A stretch of DNA of 64,000 bases from Durusdinium trenchii (GCA_963970005.1 CAXAMN010006446.1:1498324-1562323), one strand, 5' to 3'; positions 35,780 to 48,293 are shown, counted from the first letter of the stretch. Numbers and translations: made by a program. The notes: generated from the sequence alone by a model not told the origin.

Positions 35780-38700
35780 GAAATCAAACCATTGTGTGTT
35801 CCAGGTACACGGGATGTGTGTGTAAGTGTGTCACACTCTGTTTCTAAGAGTTTTGCTCTTTTCGTCTTGCAAGCAGGGGGGCGTAGCGTGTTCAGATGAC
35901 TACGCCCAACGAAGCTAGTCTGAACACGGGATACCAGGATTGGCCATCCTATCGTACCTGCGCTGACGGAACTTTTGCACAAGCTGTGACTTTACTCTTC
36001 CATTTCTTTGATTCATGGTTCTTGCACGATAGACCCCTAAACCTCCTTTTCCCACCGCTGATGTGCAGCCGCCTTGACGGTTTTTGCGCTTCGCAGTCAA
36101 GTGAAACAGCCAATGTTCAAACATTCTGTTCATCGCGGACTGTGCCACCTTTCCGTTCCTTCACTCTTTTCCTCGGGGAATTGATGTAACTGCAAACCCT
36201 TTGTCTATAAGTGTGTGTGTGTGTTTAATGGGGCCATGTCCTAAGCTGGAGTCTTCGTACCTCAGAGAAAGAGTACCACGTACCCGCTTTTCAGGGGCAC
36301 ATGTCAGGGTCACTTTGAGAGATCGAACAGTCGGCTGGAGGGAGAGATCGAAGGCACATGGCGTTTCTTGTCAGGTCGCTGGACACATGCAGGTCGCTGA
36401 CTCAAAGAAAACACCGTGACGCAGGATCTCAGTTGCCTGCCTTCCTTGCGTCACGTAGCTTGTCAGGTCGCTGATCAGATCAGCGATCGGTCGCTCCACG
36501 TGTTCATCCTTCCACCAATGTACATGGCTCATGTAAACACGAACCCAGAAAGGACTTCACCTCATTGGGACCTCAAAAGCACCCCAATAGCCCATATGGC
36601 CTTGAACCATACTGTTTTCCATGCTGTGTCTCCATGCTTTTCTGGTCCACCATGGTGTCATTTCTGGGTTCCGTTGAAATTGGATGAAATTGGCGATTCC
36701 TCCGGTCCGACGTCTTTCGCTTGCGCGCCAGGCGCAAAGCATTCGACAAAAGTGCTGCGGCTGCATGCGTGTGCCTGCAGGTCAATGCGAGCTCCGTGCT
36801 TGACCTGACCGCCACGTTTCTGGAAAGACTCTGTTGACATTAATCCGGTGGCTTTAACGTGAGTCATCACCCCTCTCCCCCACACGCCATGTGTGGTGAA
36901 GTCTGGTCAAATCAGCGTCCGAAAGCACGGCGCCATCGCGAAAGCCTCTCCACGTCCGAGTCCGCACGGCACCAACGGTCAACACTCCGTCCGTCGCCCG
37001 AGTTCGGAGGTCGACGCAGGAGCGACCGGCCCAGCGAGGAACGCTTCGCCCATCGTGTGGAAGGTCCTAGATGGCTGTCTTGAAGGGTGAGAGCAGGTGA
37101 GAGGGGGACAATTACCATGAGTCATGGGCGATACCGACCTGGTGTTGACCTGTTACCGATCAATGAGGACAAGTAGCTGACAAGTACCAAAAACCACCCA
37201 AAAGTTGGTCGGTTGATACGGTTCATAGACCCCCCTGACTATCTATGTTCCATCTGGATCTCCGGGTATCTCGAAGAATGGGTACAAGTCTCAGTGCAGC
37301 TGTGTTATGTGTTGGTTAATTCATGGGGGCCTATTTTCTAGACCTTTTTTGGATGGTCCAAGTACTCATATTGTTTTGCCGTAAGTCTCTGCTCTCGCTG
37401 TTGCCGCGCCCACTACTCCTGCGAGTCTGCGCAAGAAGACAAGACACTATGCCGCAACAAGCTTGCCACCATATTCTGATCCGGACAGAAAACAGTGTCA
37501 CTGGCTCAATTAAGAGGGCGTACGATCAAAAAGTAACGTTCTCGGTGATTCGTCCAAAATCTGCGGAAGGGAATCGCCCCTGTTAACGCTCAAAGCAAAT
37601 ACAGTGAAGCAGCTTGGAGCGTGATACTTTTTGACCGTGTACTTCAAAGACCATTAATAAGTTTGACCTTGAGTTGATGATGTTTGTTAGTCAAGGCCTT
37701 TCTCAAAATAATGATATTTCATCTTTGACCGACTGTTACTGGGACACACTCTCACTTGACCTGCTGTTGTATAGTCTGAAATCCTAAGTAAAACAACGGT
37801 TCTTCGGTCAAATCCATGAAATCAACAAACAGTTCCATGGTGGCACATGGCGGGCTACATGAAAACCACCCAAAACCAGTCATGTATGGGATCATGTAGG
37901 CCGCAGTCATGGTCGCGTCTGGTACTGGTGGACCATGAATCCTACAGCCCAGCTTGGAAGAGGGCAAATCAGCGGGCGGAACTGGTGAATGAAGCAAGGG
38001 AGCATACCGGAGGCTTTGCAGGGCAGAAATCATAAAAGCATGCATCTATACCTGGAGTCGATCAGTGAGTTCGTACCTCAGGAAATAGCTAGAAGATGGT
38101 ACAGTCGTACCTGTTTGTATAAGGTCATGTCCCAATTTCTAGGGTACTTCAAGTCGGGTCCACGTAGAATTGGAGGACCCACATTATATTCAATGCCATT
38201 CAATAGCTTGCCTTCGAGCGTAGACGGGTGGGGCACGGGAATTTCTGGAAAGCATCGAGATCTCGGGGGTGTGTCGTTCCAAAAAGGGGGCCTCAAAGCC
38301 TTCAAGCGGAGAACCTCATGAAGTCCCAAAGCCCAAAGCCATCAGATTTCTCCGTTCAAGAGGTTGACGTTTTCAGCATCGTAGATGCGCTACCCAATGA
38401 CCGGGTACCCAAGCGTGATGAATGAAAGAATGCTCGCAACAGCATCTTTGTCGGAATAACCTGGGCGTGGTTCTTCTTCACCCGCGCACTGCTTTCACTG
38501 GTCCAAATGAATCGAATTGTATTCCCTGCGGCTTGCCAAAGCTTCATACTGTCGCTTGGGAAGATGTCGAGCTCGCTGCCCGCCGGGGTCTTCTCAACAC
38601 TATCACCGAAGCAATTGAGCCCAGCCTTGGTCTAAGACAAGGTGCCAGGGTTCAAAAAGGGTTCAAAGGCACTGTTTTCAGGATGTTTCCCAACGCATCT

Positions 38701-40040
38701 GTTAATGGGTCATGCACCGAACCCTATCGGATAGGCTTCCAATCGGATCCAACATCGATTGTACCCCGAAAAAAAGATCTCCCTTTTGACTTCTGAGAAG
38801 ATGGTTTGGGTGGGTGGCAGGGGGTCTAACCACCTGCTGAGGATATGGTTGGAGCCCTAGCATACTCTGGTCCATACTAGTCCAGTGAATTGCTTTGCTT
38901 GTGCTCAATTTGCTCGGTTCCGGGGCGCCCCCACCGAAACGCATGCCACCCCCCGCCCAGAGGCGCGGATTGCCATTCTCGGCGGGTCGCACTATGGAGC
39001 CGCGTGTGGCCCCAGCCGCCAAAGTTGGCGACGTGGCACGGGAGACGAGGTCGTCCAATCCAAACAGTTGCTGTCCTTTTTCCAAAATCACTGTTTTAGG
39101 TGATCTTCAGCTGGTGTGGGAGGGGGATTCACCCTCCACATTCGGCGAAATATCATGGATAGTCATGAAACTCGTGATGATCGGCCAGCCATGGCTGCTT
39201 GGAGGACGGCATCGGCGTCCCGCCTTCGCTTCCGTTGCAACAACGCGCAACAAACACGACTCAGCCATGGGCTGCAGCAGTCACTGGATCTGCTCTACAT
39301 CTATACTGAAGACGAGGGGTCTCAAACATGTTTCTCATCTACCAAGACCGAGCATGATGTTTTGAGTACTTTACAATTTGATGAGAAAAGGGCCCAAACC
39401 CGATTTTGTTGGTCCACACGAGAGATGGTAGTTTCCGCCAAATGTGACTGCTCAATCGGCCGTGAAAAATACGGGTCACTTCAAGGGGCTAAAAAAACTC
39501 TCCGATTGCAACCAGTGGTTGTACCAATCGCGTAGCAGCTCGAGAAAGGAACCAATCGCGTAGCAGCTCGGGGAGGTCAACAGACCAGTCGACGACTCTT
39601 TCAACCCTCGGAGCCCTTTTTTGGGCGATCGCCACATCACAGCTTTGTGAGCTTTGATCCATGCTGCTTTGCTTCATGTGCCCAGTGCTTGAGTGCTTGC
39701 AAAAAGACATCTGGAACGATCAATGCTGTCCAAGGGCAACCAGTCCAAGAAGGTGAGCCATGCTCTTCAAAATTGACACGACGACCCACAGTATGAAACC
39801 GGTCGGTATGGACCAGACTGGAAGACTGGCTTCCTCCAGTGTGGATTTCAGGGTGTAACCCTTGGCTTTTCATTCCCAGATATTTGCCACCCTCAATTGA
39901 TCCCCCTGGCACCACCCGAACTGATCGGTTCGCGTCGGCAGTTGTGTCCTGGCGGTCCTATTCGTCGCTTTTCTGGGATGGGCGCCATTCAGGTGACACT
40001 CGGCCGGGGCAACCAAAACACGAAAGGAAACACTCCAGAC
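35780..40040. other. Long repeat-rich flank without a supported gene
   Basis: Contains a GT microsatellite (36208-36222), GC-rich patches near 36700-36800 and 36900-37080, the GACTGTTACT block copy at 37690-37745, a family B foldback at 38050-38163, half of a family A foldback at 38822-38860 and a direct duplication of CCAATCGCGTAGCAGCTCG (39523 and 39552). Several 60-130 codon frames exist on both strands at the same places; none shows a domain or a consistent splice structure. Confidence 0.35.
38050..38163. repeat. Foldback element, family B, diverged copy
   Basis: CCTGGAGTCGATCAGTGAGT on the left is partly complementary to ACTTCAAGTCGGGTCCACG on the right. The centre holds GTACAGTCGTACCTGTTTGT, TAAGGTCATGTCCC and AATTTCTAGGGTAC, matching the family B centre read on the opposite strand. 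Confidence 0.55.
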
Positions 40041-40121
40041 TCCCTACACCTCCAGTCGTACCTTCTGAGAAGGTGTTTAGATCCCAAACACCTTCTCAGA
40101 AGGTACTTGGAGGCCTAGGGA
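40041..40121. repeat. Foldback element, family A
   Basis: TCCCTACACCTCCAGTCGTA then CCTTCTGAGAAGGTGTTT pairs with AAACACCTTCTCAGAAGGTA then CTTGGAGGCCTAGGGA. The arm is nearly continuous, and each arm itself contains the small palindrome CCTTCTGAGAAGG. Confidence 0.8.
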
Positions 40122-41199
40122 CTTGGCATCTCATCCACTGTCATGGGTGATCATTTTCATCTAACGTACTCCACTGGGGAATTCTCCCCAGTCCACAACC
40201 GCCATGTCAACTCGCCACCTCCCCCGCTCAGAGCTCTAGGGATTCACAGGCGTTTTCCACAAGAAACCCAAGACTGACATTGCCTCACACCCACGGTGCC
40301 TGACGGTCCACCCTGCATGTCTTTAGGCGTTCTTAGGCACCGTGTCAGACTGGCCATGTCAGACTGCTGTCCAAGATGCACGGTGCTTTGGGTTTTCAGG
40401 AGACCGTAGGAACCAGCACATGTGATACAGTAAAAACGGTGGGTTTTGAGCCACAAGTGCGAGTTCTTTGGCAAAGCACCATAAATGCTGCTCGTCCACC
40501 TGTCCCGCAACGCCATGAAATGTTCAGGGGGTCACAGTCGGCTGACAGCCTTCCAAAGGCCGCCGTCCAGCAGAATGTTCAAGCAGTCATGTCCTAAAAC
40601 CTGTTTGCACACCGAAGCTCCTAGAGTCTAGAGAAGCCAAATAATATAAGCATAACACATCCACACACACACACACACCAACACAAAAAATCAAGGGATC
40701 CGGAAACAAAAACCAAGGTTCTCTTTGAGAAAGTCTTAACAACAACACCTACCAAAGAGAAACCTTGTTCTGCTTTAGACACAATTTCCTCATGGATCTG
40801 GTCCTTGCCTAGCCAGATAGGCAATGCTTGTAGATTACACCGGCAAGGGACCCCAAATAGTGTAAAGAGGAACAGATGGAACACGGCATCACGTGGAAGG
40901 AAAGCAGGGGCACACAGATGAAAGCACAAATATGAGAGGAGACATACAAGAGCACAAATGGGAGAGTGCACAGATGAGAGCAGCAGATGCGGAAGCATGT
41001 GAAAGACCAGAGGGACCAGGCGTGAGGTTGTAAGCATGAGAGTGCGACCAACGTAGTGCCAAAAATGCTAGAGTAGTATGGCTTGAAGGTCGTTGTAAAA
41101 CAAAAAGCTACGACTGCACACGCGCATGTTTTCCGCGGTGGCAAGCTGCGAGTGCGTGCGATTGAAATTCAAAACCCTTCAAGAACATCTGCACATCGA
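40122..41199. other. Flank with short imperfect repeats, no gene
   Basis: A CA microsatellite lies at 40655-40678. Words such as AGAGCACA and GAGAGCA begin to recur from about 40905. An imperfect palindrome surrounds GGTGCCTGACGGTCC (about 40300-40400). No supported coding sequence. Confidence 0.35.
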
Positions 41200-41350
41200 G
41201 ATTCACGAGCACAAATGCGAGCACACATATGAGAGCATATGGGAGCACATATGAGAGCACATGAGAGCACACATCTGAGAGCACAAATGTGAGAGCACAT
41301 ACAAGCACAAATCTGAGAGCACATAGGCGAGTACATAGGAGCATTTCGAA
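41200..41350. repeat. Short AGAGCACATATG-type repeats
   Basis: About ten copies of GAGAGCACATATGAGAGCAC-like words with 12-20 bp spacing. They lead directly into the 42-bp array. Copies of the same words are already scattered from about 40905. Confidence 0.7.
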
Positions 41351-41812
41351 GTTCACAATGTACCGCGCCTGCCACGAAATCTGCACATCGAGGTTCACAA
41401 AGTACTGCGCCTGCCACGAAATCTGCGCATCGAGGTTCACAATGTACTGCGCCTGCCACGAAATCTGCACATCGAGCTTCACAAAGTGCTGCACCTGCCA
41501 CGAAATCTGCACATCGAGATTCACAAAGTGCTGCACCTGCCACGAAATCTGCACATCGAGATTCACAAAGTGCTGCGCCTGCCACGCAATCTGCACATCG
41601 AGATTCACAAAGTGCTGCGCCTGCCACGCAATCTGCACATCGAGATTCACAAAGTGCTGCGCCTGCCACGAACTCTGCACATCGAGATTCACAAAGTGCT
41701 GCGCCTGCCACGCAATCTGCACATCGAGATTCACAAAGTGCTGCGCCTGCCCCGAAATCTGCACATCGAGATGCACAAAGTGCTGCGCCTGCCACGAAAT
41801 CTGCACATCGGA
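41351..41812. repeat. 42-bp satellite array, 11 units
   Basis: The word GCCACG (once GCCCCG) recurs exactly every 42 bp from 41371 to 41791. Units differ at one to four positions. Because 42 is a multiple of 3, long frames are open on both strands; the plus frame repeats CHEICTSRFTKCCA and a minus frame repeats WQAQHFVNLDVQIS. Degenerate units (about 41865-42155) keep CACH or CTCH motifs in the same plus frame. I treat it as a satellite, but a Cys-rich repeat protein is not excluded. Confidence 0.9.
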
Positions 41813-42159
41813 GATCCAAAATGAGCAAATTGCACGAGGCTTTCGCAAATTTTCAAACGCGTTTCAGAAATGCTGTGCCTGCCACGAAATCATGCCTGCA
41901 GGTCATACGAAATGCTGCACTGGCCACGCAAAAGCATCCTCAAGTTCAAATTCCAAAAATGCGACCCCTCTCACGAATTCACCCGTTTCACCTCAAAATA
42001 TCGCATCCATGGTGCGGATGCCCTGCGCCTGCCACGTGAAACGCAATCCTGCGAATGACACACGCCTGCCAACGTTTTTGCAACGTCCACAAAACACTGC
42101 GCCTGCCACAAAATTTGCAAAGTCTCCGATTCCTTGCACCTGCCACGTAAAATGACCTT

Positions 42160-42678
42160 TTCGAGGCTCCAATGTGTCGAATTCCTTGCGCCTGCCACGC
42201 AAAATGCACTTCATGTCCGAAAACGAGCACAGCACCTGCACGAGAGCTTTGTCCCGGAAGCGCGAAAGGCGCGGCCACCACTTTATGCGAGCCTGCGCAG
42301 TCGAAATGGACATGAGGAATTCAAAAAGTCACTTTTGTGCGAGCCGGCCCACGCAAACTGCCGCGCCCACACACGCGAACCCTGATCTAAACCCGCTTAA
42401 CTCTTACCGTAAGAACCCCTTAGTGCGGAGCACTAGGGGAAAAATGCATGTCGCCGTGCTTGTAGAACACACACATCATATATCACCAGCACCGGCGTTC
42501 GGGAGCAACGTCCCAAACCTCCGTTGATTCCAGGTGTCTTCGCGAAACCGCCGAGATCTGGAGAAACCGGCGAATTGGGAAGAGATCTGGAGCGAGGCTC
42601 GGTCTGGCGCGAGGTCTGTCGCCGAAATTTCGATTCGGGAAGGGATCCCAACGACTCCATGGGGCTGCCATATATATG
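42160..42678. other. Flank after the satellite, no gene
   Basis: Decaying GCCTGCCACG words continue to about 42205. The rest is unique-looking sequence with no recognisable exon. Confidence 0.35.
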
Positions 42679-42770
42679 CCCTAGGGATCCAAGTACCTTC
42701 TCAGAAGGTGGGACTGGGGTGGCTGTGGAGGGTCCAAGTGCCTTCTGAGAAGGTACTTGGATCCCTAGGG
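42679..42770. repeat. Foldback element, family A, near-perfect arms
   Basis: CCCTAGGGATCCAAGTACCT then TCTCAGAAGG on the left pairs with CCTTCTGAGAAGGTACTTGG then ATCCCTAGGG on the right. The arms are about 30 bp and the loop is about 25 bp. This is one of the best-preserved foldbacks in the window. Confidence 0.85.
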
Positions 42771-42837
42771 ATGCTTACATTGGGGTGGTGCCAGGGGGGT
42801 CAATGTATAGGCATATATGGCAGTCCCTGGGGTCGTG

Positions 42838-42962
42838 TCTGGGTATATGACATACATGGGATTTGCTTGAGGAACCGGAAAAAAAAGAACCTTCCCCCAG
42901 AAGTGGATTGACCCATTCGGGAAGATAACAACAAATTCACCAGCAAAACCAGGCATACATCG
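42838..42962. repeat. Dispersed repeat shared with 53928-54050
   Basis: ACATGGGATTTGCTTGAGGA, then CCAGAAG-GGATT, then a block ending ACCAGCAAAACCA is found again in the same order and spacing at 53928-54050. No palindrome; probably part of a longer decayed element. Confidence 0.6.
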
Positions 42963-43084
42963 GCCAGCGCCATCCAGTTCGGTTGGTTGATCGACCCCCC
43001 CTGACGATCTATTTTCCATCGACATATAAGCACCTCAACTTGTGCCCGTGGGGGGGTGGTTAACCTCAGGATCAGGTCTCATGT

Positions 43085-43250
43085 GTCTGTGAGTTCACCA
43101 CTCTCATCCTGGCAGTCTGGACGTCCCATTGAACTGTATGGCTGTGGGTCATGGCAGCCAGATCCCCTTTCACCAGGATAGATTGACCTCCTGTAGGTTG
43201 CCCATTCTGTTCATGTTCTTTGGTAAACCCAGGTCGCCGGGTTTTGACAC
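43085..43250 (+). repeat. Dispersed repeat, copy 1 (partner at 62110-62262)
   Basis: Shares GGCAGTCTGG, GGGTCATGGCA, TAGATTGACCTCCTGT and CCATTCTGTTCATGTTCT in the same order with 62110-62262. Same orientation, 19 kb apart. No coding frame is common to both copies. Confidence 0.7.
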
Positions 43251-44766
43251 GTTTTGAGTTAAGAGGAGTATCAGGTGGATGTTGAAGCCGCAAACACTCC
43301 ATGAGTCCCCAGTTTCTCGGGTCCTGGGGCTGGTCTTGATTGAAGAATCGGGGTCTTGGGTCCAAATGAAGCAGGCCATGGCGGTGGATTGATACCGCGA
43401 AGCGTTGCTTGACCGAAGAACAGCAGCGGAATCGACTTACTATCGTTACTATAAGGTCAACCTACCAGAAAGCCATAGAGAGAGGACTGAGATGACCAAC
43501 CCTGGTATAGGTTACTTATATAAATAGGTTGGGTCTATCCTACTACCAGGGCCCAGTGAATGGTGATGGTTAGGTTGCAGGCTGACATCTCTAAAATAGT
43601 GATAGTTCCTTTTTCCTGACTGTTACCGGTAAGTTCGGATAGACCCAAATAAATAAGCCTCATGTGTGTTTGTGCTATCTTTTTCGAGCTCTCAAGAGTA
43701 CGGGTTCTTCATGGGTTCTTCAATTCACCCACGGTGAGTTTCTCCCAACCGATCTGAGAAGGTAGTTGGAGCCCTCGGGACATGACACTGATTCAACTCC
43801 AAATCATTCCAAATTCATCCTATGCCTATGACCCACTAATTATATTGGATACAGGAACGCAATCATAACAAACTATCATCAAACGAACATTATGGTGAAA
43901 ATGCTGCGGACATCATTTGTTTATTGTTTAAACAACAACAACAAATGCCAAGATCTCATAGGATCCAAACTTCATAAGATCATCCGATCTGATGAAGGTC
44001 CCAAATCAACAGAAGCTCAGTTCAAAAGGATAGAGCGCAGTTCAAAAGGATAGAGCGAAAACCTGTGCGGTCCATCTATTTTGGGGACCGCCATCCAAGC
44101 TCCAAACTCTTCAGACCACATCGCAGTGTGCCGCCGTGTTGTCGATCCGACCCGCGTAGCGCGCGGCGCACGCGGCACGGTGCTTGTGTTCGCTCCGCGA
44201 ACCGCGAACAGCACGCTGCCCACACGGGGGGGGAAAGCCGAGGTCCACGGTGGGCCAAGGAGAGCCGTCCGCGGCGCACGCTTGGCTTTCCTCCAGGATC
44301 CAATCACCGTCACGCTTTCCGTACGCCAAGTCTTGTTTTGGCGAAACGAGTGGAGAGGTCCCGCTCTGGACCTGTTATTGTTTTTCCATGGTTTTTGATC
44401 ACTATATATATAGCTCGGCCTCCGGCCTGCCTTCAAACGCCTCAAACCGAGAACGACCTGGAACCCCGTTGCCCCTTTGAAATCAATAAAATATGGTCAG
44501 TAATAATGTGTAAAGGAATGCGCAAAAAAGCACGAGTAGGAACTGATGATTTGCTATAGGTCTTAGCTTCTTCCAAATACTTTTAGCTGCTTCTCCAAAC
44601 GAAATCAAACCAATTTCTGCCTACACGACCTTGTGGTTGTTCAGTGGGGGGATTCCAGGTCGACCACCGCAGGGGATTTCGGAGAGGAGGAGGTATCAAG
44701 TGGAGAGGCACTGAGTAGGTCATCTTCCATCAAACGAGTGGAACTGGAATCGAAATAGTAACGCTC
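43251..44766. other. Flank without supported gene
   Basis: Holds the GACTGTTACT block (43565-43640), a partial family A arm at 43746-43780, an AT-rich region, a tandem duplication of AGTTCAAAAGGATAGAGCG (44019-44057) and a GC-rich patch (44120-44300) that is open in plus- and minus-strand frames and may be an exon of unknown strand. Confidence 0.35.
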
Positions 44767-44860
44767 AGCAGTCCCATGTCAGGGTGCTATCCATGGAGGT
44801 TGTCGGGGTGCCCATTATCCACATCCACACCCCTTGAATGGGACTAATCACCACCACGAC
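44767..44860 (+). repeat. Dispersed repeat, copy 1 (partner at 60482-60575)
   Basis: CAGCAGTCCCAT, GGGTGCTAT, CATGGAGGTTGTCGGGGTGC, a CACATCC/GACATCC block and ATGGGAC are shared in order with 60482-60575, about 80 percent identical by eye and in the same orientation. Confidence 0.7.
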
Positions 44861-45049
44861 ATGTGACTTCCGACTTCGTTCGTACCCTAGAGAATGAAAC
44901 TATACTTCTCCTCGATTTCCCGAGGTACGAACAGGTCAACTCGAGTTGCATGGAGAGTCTGAGTGGATCTAAGTGCCTATATACTGAAAGTGTTCAGCAA
45001 CAACACATTTTGGAGGTTTGGAGGTAGGTTTGTACACCAACAAACACGT

Positions 45050-45170
45050 GCTTCTTGCTCCGTTCGTAGCGATGCCAGGAGCCCCGAACGTAGCTTTTTG
45101 TTCCGTTCGTAGCACGTTCGTAGCGATCGATCGCTCCGTTCGTAGGAATGCCCGACATGCTCCGTTCGTC
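45050..45170. repeat. Cluster of CCGTTCGTAG repeats
   Basis: CCGTTCGTAG or its near variants occurs five or more times within 120 bp (45060, 45102, 45113, 45139, 45161), interspersed with CGATCGATCG. Short, irregular spacing; no CRISPR-like architecture. Confidence 0.7.
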
Positions 45171-46340
45171 GTGTCCTCTGTGCCCTCGCTTGGGGGTCCA
45201 AGCTGTGAGGCCGTGCGGCGATGCCCGGTCCCCGACAACTTCTAATTGGGGTCAACACGAGAAACACCTCCGTATTCTTGACCCCCCCTGTCTAGAGTAC
45301 CAAAAAAGAGAAGAATGTCCTATCTAGAGTACCAAAATGGACCGTCAAAAGCACAGAAAACAACGGGATGGCCCTCCCACATGTCTTCATCTTTGCTGTT
45401 TGCTCAGCACACATCTCTTCACCTCTTCTCCAAAGTAAAATCCCTCGAGTTTTTTGCTGTTCGCCGTTCAAAAAGGGCTGTCACGATCAAAGCGGCCCAT
45501 CCCTCGTGTGGCAAAGCGATGAAAGGTCTCATTCTGCGACAGGGATAGATCACTCAAGTGGTTGATTTAGAGGAATGCCTGCTGTGGGCTCCGCGTTCAA
45601 GCTTGATGCTACTTCGTAGAACATGACTCGACCTGACAAACAATGGGCCCTTGTAAGCAAGGTATTCCAGCTTAGACTCTACCTTGAGCTCAATCCATTT
45701 GGTGCATTGACATGTGAGATAAGGCTCCCCCAAAAAGAATTCTTGAAGTTCAGGGTGGTATTGGGGGAGATCCCAATATATCAAGCTAAGGAGCCACTGG
45801 CAGTCCAGGGTAAGGAGCTGAGGCCAAGTCCAAGGTATCCCAAAGCATATTCTGCTCATGATCAGGAGAGGAACAGCAAACAAAGTGTTTATGCATGTGT
45901 GTGTGTGTCTTTAATATGTATATGCAGTATATATATATATTATATAATCAGTTAATCAGTCCGTTTTGCTGATGTTCAACAGGAGTTCAATACTGGGAGG
46001 CTTTCTGCATAGGAAGCTGAAAGCCTATATACCGCTCACACCGTAGGAGATGGGCGCTCAAATCGCTTGAAAATCGTCTACCAAAAAGGCATCCCGCTAG
46101 GGACCGTTGTGCGATGTCATGGTCGACGGTCCACCAAAAGTACATTGCGGTACAAATCGGATGACTCCTTCTGTCTCGGTGGATCCAAGCTGATGTTCCT
46201 CTCGATCGCCGGTCTTGGACATCTCCAGGGTCCCAGGCGTTCGGTGGATAGCAGCCCAACGCTAAGGCGTAAGGCGTCTAAGCTCGGAGCACGGTGCACG
46301 AGGGGTGCGGATCGTATCATGAATTCCAGTGAAAACCAAT
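45171..46340. other. Flank with one ambiguous coding-like segment
   Basis: The stretch 45620-45880 is open on both strands. The plus frame (RPDKQWALVSKVFQLRLYLE) and the minus frame (hydrophobic, Trp/Leu-rich) both look plausible, so no strand is called. A GT run at 45893-45908 and an (AT)n tract at 45926-45942 follow. Confidence 0.3.
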
Positions 46341-46433
46341 TCCCAGACACTCCATGTATGCCATATATGCCTACATCGGGGTGGTTTGCGGGGTCAATAT
46401 AGGCACATATGGCATACATGAAGTGTCTGGGAT
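46341..46433. repeat. Foldback element with CCCAGACACT arms
   Basis: CCCAGACACTCCATGTATGC followed by CATATATGCCTA pairs with TAGGCACATATGGCATACAT followed by GAAGTGTCTGGG. The loop carries GGGGTGG and GGGGTCA. The same loop words occur at 42780-42815, so this is also a repeated family. Confidence 0.8.
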
Positions 46434-47366
46434 TGTTACCCAACCAATAGCTACCCAAACGCTCCCATGACCGCATGGCTATGGCCTACATGAAACAAAG
46501 AACCACTAGTCATGTACATAGGCCATAGTTCCATAGTTCCATACATGGAGCATCTGGGCAAGACCACCTATAGAATCCTATAGACACCCCATAGAGGGTG
46601 GTCGTAGGAGCCCATGGGGTGAATGGACGCCCCTTACCAGCACTTAGCACATATGGATCCCCGTCCTTTCATTTCAGGTGGGTCCAACTCACCATCTGAC
46701 GTGGATCCATTCGCGTGGATCCTTTCGCGTGAAAACGATCTCTATCACCATGCAACCATGGTGTCACCCCTGTTGACCCTGGAAAATGAACATAATGACG
46801 CCTGAAGAGGTCAAGCTGTGGTTTTCGAGAGACAGGCGCCTGTTGACCCACATCCAGGTGATGGGTTGAGAAGGTGTCGAGAAGTGGATCTCCCCGGCAC
46901 CATTGTGCCATGCCAAACTTCGTCCAAGTGCCTTCAGCCCATTGAAAAGTAGATCCAAACAACAAGGCCGTCGAAGACTCACGTTAGGACCCTGAAAACA
47001 TCCCCCCTGGGCAATTTGGGTAGGGGTTATCAAACAAAATATGGAGGGTACACCCTCCCCATTTCATATGGAGGATATGAAATCTAATAACAAACAACTG
47101 TTTCAGCTAAAGGAAAATCCGTCTTTCCATCCTAGTCTGGATGGGTGCCACATGTGTCACGACCATAGGTTCCGGACGTGTTGATCTCCCAGGACCGACC
47201 GAAACACAGCTGACCTAGTGGACCTAGTGGACCGACGGTGTCCTTCGTACCCGAAGCCCGGAGATGGGACGAGCCCGGAGCCCGGAATCGGGGTGACTGG
47301 GCTGCCCAAACACTCCATGTATTCCCTAAGGATCCCGTCGTGCCGAACCTCAGGTTAGGTGATTGG
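46434..47366. other. Flank with dispersed short repeats
   Basis: A block with CATGACCGCATGGCTATGG and CACTAGTCATGTACATAG (46466-46530) recurs at 47622-47690 and, weaker, at 37835-37900. No gene is supported. Confidence 0.35.
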
Positions 47367-47615
47367 TCATGCATCGTCCTTCTCTCGCAGTGCCCAGGTC
47401 TTTTCTACACCTTCAGTCTTGCATCCCCGAATTGACCGCGCTCGCTTTTCAACATGTTGGCAAAGGCCTCTAGAAATGAAAGATCTGACCATCTCGAAGG
47501 ATTGGAAGATCTGCGAAGCGCCGATCGACACACGCCGAGATTGGAAGATGGCACGCTTGCGAGGTGCAAACTTGCTGGTCTGAACACAGGCTTTCCATAT
47601 CCCGTTGAAAGGCTC
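47367..47615 (-). other. Candidate minus-strand exon, Lys/Arg-rich, ending in a stop
   Basis: Read on the minus strand, a CATCACAG acceptor at 47616 precedes 82 codons ending at TGA 47367-47369. The peptide has natural composition (KFAPRKRAIFQSRRVSIG; C-terminus EKTWALREKDDA). It lies downstream, on the same strand, of the candidate exons at 48350-48790 and 49065-49400 and could be the last exon of the same host gene. No family is recognised. Confidence 0.38.
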
Positions 47616-48293
47616 CTGTGATGACCGCATGGCTACGGTGGCTATGGTCTACATTCATAGACCCGAAACCACCAGTCATGTACATAGCACAGTTGCATAT
47701 GGAACATCTATAGGTTTGTTGGATGTCATTTTCTTCATTTTTGTTCAGTATAGACCGAAATGAAGCGAATGAGCTACCCGGGCCTCCTAACCTCGTTGAT
47801 GACCGAGGTCGTTGCGATTCCGGTCGCTTCAGGTCGCAGGGACCACCCATGGGACTGGCAGACGGACTGCCTACCCCAGCCAGACCCCCTGGCAACCACC
47901 CCTGGCCGTTTTGAAGGCAGTCCGGACTGGCAGCCCCATGGAGTCTGGGTATACAGGTCCCTCCCAGGCGCCACCCACTTCCTCATTTCCATCTGCCAGT
48001 ATTTTGGGAGATTCGTTTCTCTGGGAGTCCTATCGGATCAGCATCGATCGCGGGAGGCTCTGACAATCGATCGACTCTAGCGATCGGGAAAAACCAAACG
48101 AGCAGATTTGGGTGTGAAACATTAACATTTGAATTCGGACAAATCAGGACACCGGGGGGGCATCCAAAAAAAGAACAAAACAACATATTGCACCACTGAG
48201 GCCTTCCCATTTCAATGTCACATTCCCCCTTCACAGTATAAACGATAAAGTACATGAAATAATCATAGAAGTGAAATACCAACTGTTTGTATA

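Noticed and set aside
36573-36885. Minus-strand coding frames with Lys/Arg-rich peptides
   Set aside because: Three different minus-strand frames over the same DNA look equally coding-like, so composition alone cannot support a gene.
41351-41812. CRISPR array
   Set aside because: The whole 42-bp unit is repeated with no unique spacers, there are no cas genes, and the context is eukaryotic. It is a satellite.
45620-45880. A protein-coding exon
   Set aside because: Both strands give equally plausible peptides with no start, splice sites or domain to decide between them.
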